A DNA stretch of 64,000 nt from Dipteris shenzhenensis. Taxonomy: Eukaryota; Polypodiophyta; Polypodiopsida; Gleicheniales. The translations under genes and the position numbers were made by a program. Position 1 is the first letter of the stretch. Each line of letters begins with the position of its first letter. This document shows, piece after piece, positions 8,602 through 17,462 of the stretch. Below the pieces are notes generated by a model. It searched no databases. It was given only the letters and a program-made list of their open reading frames with translations, and was not told the DNA's origin. The stretch lies in the NCBI GenBank assembly GCA_047967505.1, contig CM106540.1; one strand, written 5' to 3'.

Positions 8602-11376
8602 AAACCTCAAGGTATCGCGAGCCTTCGAGGAGGATCCTGTATCGAGGTATGGCGTCACATGACGGACAAAGTCAATCATACGCACAAGGGAAGGATGCAA
8701 TTCTACGGGCAATGAGGAGTGGGAAGTCGGAAATGGAAGCCGCAGTGGATGTGATGAGGGCCGTTCCAGAGTGGGTGAATGTCCTCTTGAGCAAGGACAT
8801 GGGGTACTTGCAGCGGCTCGTGTCGCGGTATGACACGGAGGGGAAAACGGCCAAGTGGCGCCGTGAGTTCATGGTGGTCTTCAAGCTAGTGATGCAAGTC
8901 TATGTGAAGAAAGAATTGGAAGAGGATGCGGAGGAGTCCGGGAGCGAAACGGAAGATGAAACGTCGGATGAGTCGGAAAGCGGCTCGGAAAGTGAAAGTG
9001 AAGATGAGGACTGGGAGGAGGAAGAACGACGCAGGTGGAGTCAGGAATGGTGGCAGGCCCAAGCAGAAAGGAGAACAGGATCTAAAACGGCAGCCAGAGA
9101 GACAAAAGGGATGGAACGTGGAAACAGGGAAGCGGAACCGTGTCGTGGGAGTGCAAGGTGCGCCCCAAGGAAAACGACCGGTAAACAGGTGATGGATAGA
9201 GAGAACGGCGCGGGAGCCGTGAGACACGAGGGAAACGGCACAGGAGCCGTGAGGTGCATGGGAAACGGCGCGGGAGCCGAGAGGTGCATGCAGGGTGTGA
9301 AGCCCCGAGAGAACGGCGCAGGAGCCGTGAGATGTGTGGGAAACGGCGCGGAAGGCGCGAGATGTGGAAGCAGTGACCGAAGAGTCACGTTTGGGAAAAC
9401 GGGTGATGCAGAGTCCCGAGACGCTATAGGCGTGGAGAAGACCCAAGACGCGAGAAGCGCGAGAACGGAGACCAGAGGCGCGAGAAGCGCGGTCACAGGG
9501 ACGGGAAGCGCGAAAGACTTGAGTGGTGCAAAACAAGGGAAGAGTAGTGCCGTTGTACCAAAGATAGATCAAACAAACGCTCAAGGTGAGGTGGTCAGGA
9601 CGAGGAGCACACAAGGTGCAGGCCGAAGACCCAGTGACGTGGTAGGCCCGGAGAAAACTCAAAGAAACGCTCAAGGCGTGCGGATGACCGATGAGAACGT
9701 GGAAGGTGCGGGAAGCAAACGGGAAAGTGCGCAAGGCACAAACGGAGGAAAGGGAGTGGAAGCAAAGAGAAACGGCGAACAGGTCCAGGATGGTAGCTTG
9801 GAAGATGAAGTGGAATGGCAAGTGGAAGGTTGGGATGAAGAAGAGGAACGGCACTGGGGCAAGGTCAAGCGAGCGATCAGAAGCCCGTGGCAGCGCAGAG
9901 GCGTGTGCAGAGAGGATGCCGAGAGGGAAAGGGAAAACGACGATGCGCCGGAGCATCAGCTGGAACCAAGAGACATAAAGGGAAAACAGATGTGGACAGG
10001 TGCAGGTCCAGGTAGACTCAGAGGCGTGACCCGAAGGGAAGCCTTAGGGCAGAGGATGAAGCGCGAAGAAGAAGACGAAAGGGAAAAGGTGATGTCGGCC
10101 AAGGGGATGGAAGGACGTGAGATGAGGCCAAGGCGTGAAGCGCAAACGGCAAAAAGTGAACCGGAAACAACGGTTGAAAAAGAGGGAAAGGCAAGACAAG
10201 GAAGAACGGCGGGAAGGATGAGTGGAACGACGAAACGGCCAAGCCATGAAGTGGAAACGGCGGAAGGAAAAGAAGGCAAGGCAAGGCAAGGTAGAACGGC
10301 GGGAAGAACCAAGGAATGGATGAGAAGGCCACGGTTTCAAGGAGAAACGGCGGATGAAGAAGTGGCCAAGATGAGTCAAAGAGGTGGAAGGTGGATGCAT
10401 AGGTGCAGGGTGACAGGTAGGCCAAGGGAGCAGGATGAGGTCAAGAAGGACCAAGGTGAAGAAACGAAGAGGAGAACGGGTCTAGGTTGGGGAGCGCGAA
10501 GAAGATGCAGGACGGAAGGTCCAAGATGCAGGAACGTGCGGTGTTCAGGAGAAGAACGTGATGAGAAGAAACCGCGATGAGGTGGAAGGACTTGTGCAGA
10601 ACGGGTAAGGATGAGAAGAAGAGGGTCTGGAAGACAAGTGGTGCGAAGGGTGAAGAAAACGGCGAAGCGCACAAGTCCAGTTCTCCCGAAACACAAGATT
10701 ATCTCTTGGGTGATGCACCAATATTCAAAGTCTGCGTGGCAAGACGCATGGAAGGAATGGAAGCAGTGCGTTAACGTCATGATCCGACTGGAAGAGTCAA
10801 AAACGAGCCTAAGTATTGGCTCGCATTCTTTTCCTCCTTGTTACTTGGGCTTATTGCCTAAGCCAATGGAGATGACAGGTACCAAAAGAAAGATCAAGCC
10901 GTTCGGGCATGTTTTGCTTTGGGCAGGTTGGAAGTTCTGGCTGGGTGAGCAAGTGCGTTCACTTGGACAGGTGGCAAGCGGCAAGGTGATGCTGTGTGCG
11001 GGGTGGAAAGATTGGCCCGGCATAGCGTCGTCCCATGAAATCATGTTGGAAGCGGGGTGGAAATTTTGGCCAGGTGATACTTGGCTTGTTCATCTCGCAC
11101 GTGGGCTTCCAAGGCAAATCCGGCCAAGGGGGCCTCCTAATATCATGTTACTTGCGGGTTGGAAACATTGGCCCGGTCCAATGTCACGTCCCGATGTTAC
11201 CTTTTTGGCGGGTTGGAAATTTTGGCCGGGGAATCTATGCAAACGGCTAATTTTTAATTTTGCTAAGCTATACGTGGATGCGGTGACCTCTCAAAAACGC
11301 CAAACCTTGAGGCACCGTTTTCTTTGTAAAATATGTTGTAAAAATATTTCATTCTTTACATTCTTCGCCCCCCGTT

Positions 11377-11556
11377 ATGAGGAGAAGGCAAATTTTGATG
11401 CCCATGTAAAAGGCCAAACGAGTGCGTGTGTGGCCACTCATTCGAGACGTTCTCGGATCGGGGTTAGGCTTTTGTGTGTGTGTGTGGCCACTCACTTAAG
11501 TCATCTTGGTGAGGTTAGGCTTTTGCATATAGCCGGCAACTCTTCCCCTTTAATTG
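11377..11556 (+). repeat. 3' internal region with paired hairpins and GGTTAGGCTTTT repeats
   Basis: A 180-bp unit holds two similar halves. Each is a GTGTGTGGCCACTCA block followed by a short inverted repeat and GTTAGGCTTTT. The first inverted repeat is CGAGA-CGT-TCTCG (11443-11455). The second is TCATC-TT-GGTGA here (11501-11512) and TCACC-TT-GGTGA in most copies, so the change keeps a G-U pair in RNA. The unit is 180 bp, a multiple of three, and the A-ORF runs through it. A second half of the same kind occurs in B and G elements. Confidence 0.75.
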
Positions 11557-11579
11557 ATGAGGACATCAATTCTTTTGAA

Positions 11580-11589
11580 CCGGGGAGAG
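11580..11589 (+). other. Polypurine tract of a
   Basis: CCGGGGAGAG directly before the 3' LTR (TATAAG), the expected plus-strand priming site. Confidence 0.85.
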
Positions 11590-12365
11590 TATAAGAAAGT
11601 CAACTTTAGGGTTGACCTGCCGTGAGTGTTCCGACGTTTTTTGGGCGAAGTAGCCCCCACGGTGCCTAGCGGCCAGCCACTACTATATGGAGGATAGTGC
11701 TCTCTCATGCTAAGTTGAGTTGAGGATGAGGAAAACGTCAGCGGCCGTTTATGCTCCCTCTTGCTTGTAAATATATTCTGTTGCAATCAAGTGCGTTCTT
11801 GCGACCGTTTGGCACTGCATCTAGTACCGCTCTGCCAGTAACGTCATCATGCCATCTTGTGGGTTGTGTCCTCGTGGTGCACGTTGAAGCGCACGCACAG
11901 GAAAGCAAAACGTGGGACGGGTTGAGGGCACGTGAAAGCGAGTGGGGAACGGTGAGGGCCATTTGCATTCTCCATACCATTGTACAAACCGTGAACCGTT
12001 TGGGTACCGAACCGGGACATTGGGATTGCCCGAAGGGGTCTAACGTGCCGACCCACGTAACGGCCGTTAACTGGAAAAGAAACGTGGGTTGAACAGGACG
12101 TTGCGCGGTGGACGTTCCTGTGGGTCTTGGAGACCTGAGTGAACCTGCAGACCAAGGTGTGTGAAGCCTAAGGGCTTGCCCAGTGGGGCATGGTGTTAAG
12201 AGGGGAAAAACGGTGGACGGCCTGGGTAGGGGTCGTGTCGGGACAAGCTGCGCATAAGGGGATTTGGTATCAGCAGAGACGTTAAGGGAGGCTGGGACTC
12301 GGAAACGGGTCCGACGTAAGGTGCTCGCATTCGGAGACTAAGTCCGAAAACGCCGGGCCCTTACA
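11590..12365 (+). repeat. A-type LTR (3' LTR of a)
   Basis: 776 bp: A1 11590-11678, ACTAC 11679-11683, A2 11684-12365. It is followed by the target duplication ACTAC 12366-12370. Confidence 0.93.
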
Positions 12366-12370
12366 ACTAC

Positions 12371-12459
12371 TATAAGAAAGTCAACTTTAGGGTTGACCTG
12401 CCGTGAGTGATCGGACGTTTTTTGGGCGTAGGAGCCCCCACGGTGCCTAGCGGCCAGCC
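12371..12459 (+). repeat. Orphan A1 LTR piece, first part of element e's 5' LTR
   Basis: 89 bp from TATAAGAAAG to GGCCAGCC, then ACTAC 12460-12464 and the start of element b. The only PBS-linked A2 piece that lacks an A1 in front is at 28457-29135. These two are therefore best read as one LTR split by b and the solo B LTR. Confidence 0.75.
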
Positions 12460-12464
12460 ACTAC

Positions 12465-13236
12465 TATAAGAAAGTCAACTTTAGGGTTGACCTGCCGTGA
12501 GTGATCGGACGTTTTTTGGGCGTAGGAGCCCCCACGGTGCCTAGCGGCCAGCCACTACTATATGGAGGATAGTGCTCTCTCATGCTATGTTGATTTGGGT
12601 GAGGAAAACGTCAGCGGCCGTTTATGCTCCCTCTTGCTTGTAAATATATTCTGTTGCAATCAAGTGCGTTCTTGCGACCGTTTGGCACTCCATCTAGTAC
12701 CGCTCTGCCAGTAACGTCATCATGCCATCTTGTGGGTTGTGTCCTCGTGGTGCACGTTGAAGCGCACGCACAGGAAAGCAAAACGTGGGACGGGTTGAGG
12801 GCACGTGAAAGCGAGTGGGGAACGGTGAGGGCCATTTGCATTCTCCATACCACTGTACAAACCGTGAACCGTTGGGTACCGAACCGGGACATTGGGATTG
12901 CCCGAAGGGGTCTAACGTGCCGACCCACGTAACGGCCGTTAACTTGGGAAAGGAAGTGGGCTGAACAGGACGTTGCGCGGTGGACGTTCCTGTGGGTCTT
13001 GGAGACCCGTGTGATCCTGCAGACCAAGGTGTTGAAGCCTAAGGGCTTGCCCAGTGGGGCGTGGAGCTAAGTGGGGAAAAACGATGGACGGCCTGGGCAG
13101 GGGTCGTGTCGGGACAAGCTGCGCATAAGGGGATTTGGTATCAGCAGAGACGTTAAGGGAGGCTGGGACTCGGAAACGGGTCCGACGTAAGGTGCTCGCA
13201 TTCGGAGACTAAGTCCGAAACTACCGGGCCCTTACA
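12465..13236 (+). repeat. A-type LTR (5' LTR of b)
   Basis: 772 bp: A1 12465-12553, ACTAC 12554-12558, A2 12559-13236. It belongs to the LTR subgroup with CTATGTTGATTTGGG after the GCTCTCTCATG block. Confidence 0.93.
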
Positions 13237-13238
13237 CT

Positions 13239-13250
13239 TGGTATCAGAGC
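13239..13250 (+). other. Primer-binding site of b
   Basis: TGGTATCAGAGC, followed by a further C that extends the match to 13 bases. Confidence 0.93.
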
Positions 13251-13297
13251 CAACCTCAAGGTATCGCGAGCCTTCGAGGAGGATCCTGTATCGAGGT

Positions 13298-16200
13298 ATG
13301 GCGTCACGTGACGGACAAAGTCAATCATACGCACAAGGGAAGGAGGCAATACTACGGGCAATGAGGAGTGGGAAGTCAGAGATGGAAGCCGCAGTGGATG
13401 TGATGAGGGCCGTTCCAGAGTGGGTGAACGTCCTCCTGAGCAAGGACATGGGGTACTTGCAGCGGCTCGTGTCGCGGTATGACACGGAGGGGAAAACGGC
13501 CAAGTGGCGCCGTGAATTCATGGTGGTCTTCAAGTTGGTCATGCAACTCTATGTGAAGAAAGAGTTGGAGGATGATGCGGAGGAGTCCGGGAGCGAAACG
13601 GAGGATGAAACGTCGGATGAGTCGGAAAGCGGCTCGGAACGGGAAAGTGAAGATGAGGACTCCGAGGAGGAAGAACGACGCAGGTGGAGTCAGGAATGGT
13701 GGCGGGCCCAAGCAGAAAGGAGAACAGGATCTAAAACGGCGGCCAGAGAGACCAAAGGGATGGAAAGCGGAAACAGGGTAGCGGAACCGTGTCGTGGGAG
13801 TGCAAGGTGCGCCCCAAGGAAAACGACCGGTAAACAGGTGATGGATCGAGAAAACGGCGCGGGAGCCGTGAGACACGAGGGAAACGGCGCAGGAGCCGTG
13901 AGGTGCAAAGAGAACGGCGCAGGAACCGTGAGGTGCATGGGAAACGGCGCGGGAGCCGAGAGGTGCATGCAGGGTGTGAAGCCCCGAGTGAACGGCGCGG
14001 GAGCCGTGAGATGTGTGGGAAACGGCGCGGAAGGCGCGAGATGTGGGAGCAGTGACGCGAGAGTCACGTTTGGGAAAACGGGTGATGCAGAGTCCCGAGA
14101 CGCTATAGGCGTGGAGAAGACCCAAGGCGCGAGAAGCGCGAAAACGGAGACCAGAGGCGCGAGAAGCGCGGTCACAAGGACGGGAAGCGCGAAAGACTTG
14201 AGTGGCGCGAAACAAGGGAAGAGCAGTGCCATTGTACCAAAGATAGATCATAAAAACGCTCAAGGTGAGGTGGTCGGGACGAGGAGCACACAAGGTGCAG
14301 GCCGAAGACCCAGTGACGTGGTAGGCCCGGAGAAAACTCAAAGAAACGCTCAAGGCGTGAGGATGACCAAGGAGAACGTGAAAGGCATGGCAACGGAGAT
14401 GGGACGCGCGAAAGATTTGAGTGGCGCGAAGGAAACGAAGAGCAGTGCCGTTGTAACAAGGAAAAATCAAACAAACGCTCAAGGTGAGGAGGTCGGGAGA
14501 AGGAGCACGGAAGGTGCAGGCCAAAGACCCAGTGACGGGGTAGGCCCGAAGCAAAGTCAGAAAAACGCACAAGGCGTGCCAGAGACCGATGAAAACGTGG
14601 AAGGTGCGGGAAGGAAAAGGGAAAGTGCGCAAGGCACAAACGGAGGAAAGGGAGCGGAAGCAATGCGAAACGGCGAACAGGTGCAGGATGGAAGCTTGGA
14701 AGGTGAAGTGAAATGGCAAGTGGAAGGTTGGGATGAAGAAGAGGAATGGCACTGGGGCAAGGTCAAGCGAGCGATCAGAAGCCCGTGGCAACGCAGAGGC
14801 GTGTGCAGAGAGGATGCCGAGAGGGAAAGGGAAAACGACGATGCGCCGGAGCATCAGGTGGAACCAAGAGACATAAAGGGAAAACGGATGTGGACAGGTG
14901 CAGGTCCAGGTAGACGCAGAGGCGTGACCCGAAGGGAAGCCTTAGGGCAGAGGATGAAGCGTGAGGAAGAAGTAGAAGAAAGGGAGAAAGTGATGGCGGC
15001 CAAGGGGATGGAAGGACGTGAGACGAGGCCAAGGCGTGAACCGCAAACGGCGAAGGATGAAGCGAAAACGGCGGATGGAAAAGGACCCAAGGCAAGGCTA
15101 GGTAGAACGGCGGGAAGGATGAGCGGATGGATGAAAAGGCTAAGGCCAGAAGCGGAAACGGCGGAAGGTAAAGATGAAACGGGCGAAGGAAAAGAGGAAA
15201 CAGCGGAAGGGAAAGAAGGAAAGGCAAGGCTAGGTAGAACGGCGGGAAGGATCAAGGAAGGGATGAGAAGGCCACGGTTTCAAGGAGAAACGGCGGATGA
15301 AGAAGTGGCCAAGGTTAGTCAAAGAGGTGGAAGGTGGATGCATAGGTGCAGGGTGATAGGTAGGCCAAGGGAGCAGGATGAGGTCAAGAAGGACCAAGAC
15401 GAAGAGACGGAGAGGAGAACGGGTCTAGGTTGTGGAGCACAAAGAAGATGCAGGGCAAAAGGTCCAAGGTGCAGGGAAGTGCGGCGTTCAAGAGAGGAAC
15501 GTGATGAAATGAAGCCGCGACGAGGTGGAAGGACGTGTGTAGAACGGCTAAGGATGAGAAGAAGGGGGTCAGGAAGAGAAGTGGCGCGAAGGGTGAAGAA
15601 AACGGCGAAGCGCCCAAATCAAACTCTCCAAAAATGCAAGATTCTCTCGTGGGTTATGTGCAAATATTCAAAGTCGGCGTGGCAAGACGCATGGAAAGAA
15701 TGGAAGCAGTGCATTAACGCAATGATCCGACTGGAAGAGTCAAAGACGAGTCTAAGTATTGGCTCGCATTCTTTTCCTCCTTGTTACTTGGGCTTATTGC
15801 CTAAGCCAATGGAGATGACAGGTGCCGAAAGAAAGATCAAGCCGTTCGGGCATATTTTGCTTTGGGCAGGTTGGAAGTTCTGGCCGGGTGAGCAAGTGCG
15901 TTCACTTGGACAGGTGGCAAGCGGTAAGGTGATGCTGTGTGCGGGGTGGAAAGATTGGCCCGGCATAGCGTCATTTCATGAAATCATGTTGGAAGCGGGG
16001 TGGAAATTTTGGCCAGGTGATACTTGGCTTATTCATCTCGCATGTGGGCTTCCAAGGCAAATCCGGCCAAGGGGGCCTCTTAATATCATGTTACTTGCGG
16101 GTTGGAAACATTGGCCCGGTCCAATGTCACGTCCCGATGTTACCTTTTTGGCGGGTTGGAAATTTTGGCCGGGGAATTTTCGCAAACGGCTAAGTTTCCA

Positions 16201-16537
16201 TTGTGGAAAGCTATACTTGGATGCGGTGACCTCTCAAAAACGCCAAACCTTGAGGCACCGTTTTCTTTGTAAAATATGTTGTAAAAATATTTCATTCTTT
16301 ACATTCTTCGCCCCCCGTTATGAGGAGAAGGCAAATTTTGATGCCCATGTAAAAGGCCAAACGAGTGCGTGTGTGGCCACTCATTCGAGACGTTCTCGGA
16401 TTGAGGTTAGGCTTTTGTGTGTGTGTGTGGCCACTCACTTAAGTCACCTTGGTGAGGTTAGGCTTTTGCGTATAGCCGGCAACTCTTCCCCTTTAATTGA
16501 TGAGGACATCAATTCTTTTGAACCGGGGAGAGTATAA
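13298..16537 (+). CDS. A-ORF protein, intact (1,079 aa, unknown function)
   Basis: This is an intact family member. The start is the first ATG after the PBS (MASRDGQSQSY). The frame is open further upstream into the PBS but has no ATG there. Residues about 30-85 form the conserved domain with PEWVNVLL, KDMGYLQRLV and KWRREFMVVFKLV. Residues about 95-135 are acidic and are followed by WSQEWW. NGAGAVR-type repeats of 9-10 residues follow, then longer repeats around NAQGEVVGTRSTQGAG and a very Arg/Lys/Glu-rich region. Residues 856-959 hold five copies of AGWK(F/D/H)WPG. The tail is encoded by the 3' hairpin region and the polypurine tract, and the stop TAA (16535-16537) lies in the LTR. The A- and B-ORFs are clearly homologous at the N-terminus. 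I see no enzyme motif. A structural, RNA-binding or Gag-like role is conjecture. Confidence 0.8.
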   Translation: MASRDGQSQSYAQGKEAILRAMRSGKSEMEAAVDVMRAVPEWVNVLLSKDMGYLQRLVSRYDTEGKTAKWRREFMVVFKLVMQLYVKKELEDDAEESGSETEDETSDESESGSERESEDEDSEEEERRRWSQEWWRAQAERRTGSKTAARETKGMESGNRVAEPCRGSARCAPRKTTGKQVMDRENGAGAVRHEGNGAGAVRCKENGAGTVRCMGNGAGAERCMQGVKPRVNGAGAVRCVGNGAEGARCGSSDARVTFGKTGDAESRDAIGVEKTQGARSAKTETRGARSAVTRTGSAKDLSGAKQGKSSAIVPKIDHKNAQGEVVGTRSTQGAGRRPSDVVGPEKTQRNAQGVRMTKENVKGMATEMGRAKDLSGAKETKSSAVVTRKNQTNAQGEEVGRRSTEGAGQRPSDGVGPKQSQKNAQGVPETDENVEGAGRKRESAQGTNGGKGAEAMRNGEQVQDGSLEGEVKWQVEGWDEEEEWHWGKVKRAIRSPWQRRGVCREDAERERENDDAPEHQVEPRDIKGKRMWTGAGPGRRRGVTRREALGQRMKREEEVEEREKVMAAKGMEGRETRPRREPQTAKDEAKTADGKGPKARLGRTAGRMSGWMKRLRPEAETAEGKDETGEGKEETAEGKEGKARLGRTAGRIKEGMRRPRFQGETADEEVAKVSQRGGRWMHRCRVIGRPREQDEVKKDQDEETERRTGLGCGAQRRCRAKGPRCREVRRSREERDEMKPRRGGRTCVERLRMRRRGSGREVARRVKKTAKRPNQTLQKCKILSWVMCKYSKSAWQDAWKEWKQCINAMIRLEESKTSLSIGSHSFPPCYLGLLPKPMEMTGAERKIKPFGHILLWAGWKFWPGEQVRSLGQVASGKVMLCAGWKDWPGIASFHEIMLEAGWKFWPGDTWLIHLACGLPRQIRPRGPLNIMLLAGWKHWPGPMSRPDVTFLAGWKFWPGNFRKRLSFHCGKLYLDAVTSQKRQTLRHRFLCKICCKNISFFTFFAPRYEEKANFDAHVKGQTSACVATHSRRSRIEVRLLCVCVATHLSHLGEVRLLRIAGNSSPLIDEDINSFEPGRV
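15863..16174 (+). repeat. AGWK-W-PG repeat block of the A-ORF
   Basis: Five copies of a nine-residue motif (first residue variable, then AGWK, F/D/H, WPG) at residues 856-864, and at similar spacing to 951-959. At DNA level each contains a version of GG(T)TGGAAATTTTGGCC, itself partly self-complementary. The spacer peptides differ more than the motifs. Confidence 0.8.
16523..16532 (+). other. Polypurine tract of b
   Basis: CCGGGGAGAG directly before the LTR start at 16533. Confidence 0.85.
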
Positions 16538-16621
16538 GAAAGTCAACTTTAGGGTTGACCTGCCGTGAGTGATCGGACGTTTTTTGGGCGTAGGAGCCCC
16601 CACGGTGCCTAGCGGCCAGCC
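16533..16621 (+). repeat. First 89 bp (A1) of b's interrupted 3' LTR
   Basis: It follows b's polypurine tract, ends GGCCAGCC and is followed by ACTAC 16622-16626 and the start of element c. The remainder is at 26995-27672. Confidence 0.88.
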
Positions 16622-16626
16622 ACTAC

Positions 16627-17401
16627 TATAAGAAAGTCAACTTTAGGGTTGACCTGCCGTGAGTGATCGGACGTTTTTTGGGCGTAGGAGCCCCCACGGT
16701 GCCTAGCGGCCAGCCACTACTATATGGAGGATAGTGCTCTCTCATGCTAAGTTGAGTTGAGGATGAGGAAAACGTCAGCGGCCGTTTATGCTCCCTCTTG
16801 CTTGTAAATATTTTCTGTTGCAATCAAGTGCGTTCTTGCGACCGTTTGGCACTCCATCTAGTACCGCTCTGCCAGTAACGTCATCATGCCATCTTGTGGG
16901 TTGTGTCCTCGTGGTGCACGTTGAAGCGCACGCACAGGAAAGCAAAACGTGGGACGGGTTGAGGGCACGTGAAAGCGAGTGGGGAACGGTGAGGGCCATT
17001 TGCATTCTCCATACCATTGTACAAACCGTGAACCGTTGGGTACCGAACCGGGACATTGGGATTGCCCGAAGGGGTCTAACGTGCCGACCCACGTAACGGC
17101 CGTTAACTGGGAAAGAAACGTGGGCTGAACAGGACGTTGCGCGGAGGACGTTCCTGTGGGTCTTGGAGACCCGAGTGAACCTGCAGACCAAGGTGTGTGA
17201 AGCCTAAGGGCTTGCCCAGTGGGGCGTGGTGTCAAGTGGGGAGAAACGGTGGACGGCCTGGGTAGGGGTCGTGTTGGATAAGCTGCGCATAAAGGGGATT
17301 TGGTATCAGCAGAGACGTTAAGGGAGGCTGGGACTCGGAAACGGGTCCGACGTAAGGTGCTCGCATTCGGAGACTAAGTCCGAAACCGCCGGGCCCTTAC
17401 A
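16627..17401 (+). repeat. A-type LTR (5' LTR of c)
   Basis: 775 bp: A1 16627-16715, ACTAC 16716-16720, A2 16721-17401. Confidence 0.93.
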
Positions 17402-17403
17402 CT

Positions 17404-17415
17404 TGGTATCAGAGC
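17404..17415 (+). other. Primer-binding site of c
   Basis: TGGTATCAGAGC two bases after the LTR. Confidence 0.93.
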
Positions 17416-17462
17416 AAACCTCAAGGTATCGCGAGCCTTCGAGGAGGATCCTGTATCGAGGT

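Larger units (their letters stand above)
8649..11594 (+). pseudogene. A-ORF of element a, one nonsense codon
   Basis: It starts MASHDGQSQSY at the first ATG after the PBS. The frame has the N-terminal helical domain, the acidic block (about residues 100-135), WSQEWW, NGAGAVR repeats, basic repeats and the C-terminal AGWK repeats. It is open throughout except for a TGA at 10578-10580 where other copies have CGA (a C-to-T change at a CpG), which cuts the product to 643 residues. After the TGA the same frame stays open to TAA at 11592-11594, which lies inside the 3' LTR (LTR start 11590). A single recent mutation is the simplest reading. The N-terminal 643 residues could still be made. Confidence 0.85.
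7812..12365 (+). mobile_element. A-family LTR element a (uninterrupted, 4,554 bp)
   Basis: It has a 5' LTR 7812-8587, PBS 8590-8601, one long internal ORF region, polypurine tract 11580-11589 and 3' LTR 11590-12365. ACTAC flanks both sides (7807-7811 and 12366-12370), the expected 5-bp target duplication. By eye the two LTRs differ at roughly ten positions, so this is not the youngest copy. It has no polymerase genes and depends on enzymes supplied in trans (inference). Confidence 0.93.

Noticed and set aside
12371-12459. The 89-bp A1 unit as an independent small element flanked by ACTAC
   Set aside because: In eight elements (a, b, c, d, e, f, h and G) A1 follows the polypurine tract directly, with no ACTAC before it. 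It is therefore the LTR's own 5' end. Isolated copies are halves of split LTRs.
13238-13297. A-ORF starting at a TTG inside the primer-binding site
   Set aside because: The frame is open there, but nuclear plant genes normally start at ATG. The first ATG (13298 in b, and the equivalent in all copies) is conserved.
13850-14050. CRISPR-like array in the NGAGAVR repeat region
   Set aside because: The repeats are degenerate, in frame and coding, and of unequal spacing in a plant transposon. There are no spacers or cas genes.
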